Origin: Kaistella soli
GTDB lineage: Bacteria > Bacteroidota > Bacteroidia > Flavobacteriales > Weeksellaceae
DNA: 64,000 bases
Direction: 5' to 3'
Assembly: GCF_019038595.1 (NCBI RefSeq)
Contig: NZ_JAHOPF010000004.1
Coordinates: forward strand, 315,747 to 379,746
The position numbers and the translations under genes are program-made. Every line of letters begins with the position of its first letter. Position 1 is the stretch's first letter. Shown here piece by piece: positions 63,758 through 64,000 of this stretch. The notes beneath the pieces are model-generated. The model ran no database searches and was not told where the DNA came from. It worked only from the letters and a program-made list of their open reading frames with translations.

Positions 63758-64000
63758 TGAAAACCTTTAAAAAAATTATTTACTGGTCTTTAATTGTTAT
63801 CGCTTTAATTCAGTTTATTCCCGTAGATAGAACGAATAAGCCGGTGGATCAGAAGGTGAATTTTGTTACGGTTTTCAATACGCCGAATAACGTTCAGCAA
63901 GTCCTGAAAAAAGCCTGCTACGACTGTCACAGCAACGAAACTGTTTATCCTGATTATGCTTATATAGCACCAATTTCCTGGTCAATTAAACATCACATCA
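63757..64000 (+). CDS. haem-binding domain protein, 5' part (cut by window edge)
   Basis: Only the first 81 residues are visible. They have one N-terminal membrane helix (IIYWSLIVIALIQFIPV) and a single CxxCH haem site (KKACYDCHSNETVYPDYAYIAPISW), typical of the small haem-binding domain (PF14376-like). The ATG overlaps the preceding stop (TAATG). It is probably a membrane-anchored periplasmic cytochrome; the rest lies beyond the window. Confidence 0.85.
   Translation, partial: MKTFKKIIYWSLIVIALIQFIPVDRTNKPVDQKVNFVTVFNTPNNVQQVLKKACYDCHSNETVYPDYAYIAPISWSIKHHI

Overview
The window is a chromosomal segment of a Bacteroidota bacterium, most likely a flavobacterium of the Chryseobacterium/Kaistella group (Weeksellaceae). 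The basis is the low GC content, flavobacterial promoters of the TTTG-N18-20-TAnnTTTG type, a type IX secretion (T9SS) C-terminal signal, bacillithiol synthesis, tandem OmpH/Skp genes behind BamA, and Bacteroidota families such as DUF6089, DUF1573 and PUR/DUF3276. Genus is inference; no rRNA or marker comparison was possible.

Layout. 1-5400: the end of a histidine kinase with its overlapping response regulator, then nusB-DUF1573-yajC on the minus strand, an ABC exporter and a PUR-family nucleic-acid-binding protein on the plus strand. 5460-14020: tRNA-His, bshB1, a small operon (hot-dog thioesterase, rfbD, secreted protein), then the outer-membrane biogenesis cluster DUF6089-uppS-bamA-ompH-ompH. 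14140-23200: a compact minus-strand exopolysaccharide operon of seven genes (FkbM methyltransferase, GT-C-like membrane protein, GT2, EpsG-like polymerase, TagO/WecA-like initiator, Wza-like exporter, Wzc-like tyrosine kinase with a Gly-Tyr tail). 23250-30500: an arginase-fold protein without the metal ligands, a large T9SS cargo protein with an internal duplication, and topA. 30700-38500, plus strand: a 7TM LytS-type kinase, ileS, a DksA-like protein, two small genes, lspA and trpS. 38500-43200, minus strand: a YjjG-type phosphatase, an ECF sigma factor, a secreted protein, metK behind a SAM-II-like riboswitch, and oxyR. 43290-49080, plus strand: katA divergent from oxyR, an enoyl-CoA hydratase, a MORN/YwqK protein, dCMP deaminase, xerD, a NUDIX hydrolase and a pseudouridine synthase. 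49200-54850: a 21-bp tandem repeat, an outer-membrane receptor, aconitase, and an anomalous intergenic stretch with an 11-bp repeat array and one small membrane ORF. 54850-64000, plus strand: DUF2752, a WG-repeat protein, a TPP riboswitch driving a TonB receptor, a HU-CCDC81-type protein, a thioesterase, a hydroxyacid dehydrogenase, a beta-lactamase-fold hydrolase, an Ig-like lipoprotein and a truncated haem-binding protein.

Most of the window is core genome. The observations most worth a second look are regulatory or structural: a consensus promoter running directly into a SAM-II-like aptamer upstream of metK; a TPP riboswitch upstream of a lone TonB receptor; three promoter boxes so close to the start codon that the mRNAs should be almost leaderless; long perfect inverted repeats at 1173-1224 and 36204-36248; and the repeats at 49214-49339 and 54450-54499. 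I found no CRISPR array, insertion sequence, prophage or defence system.
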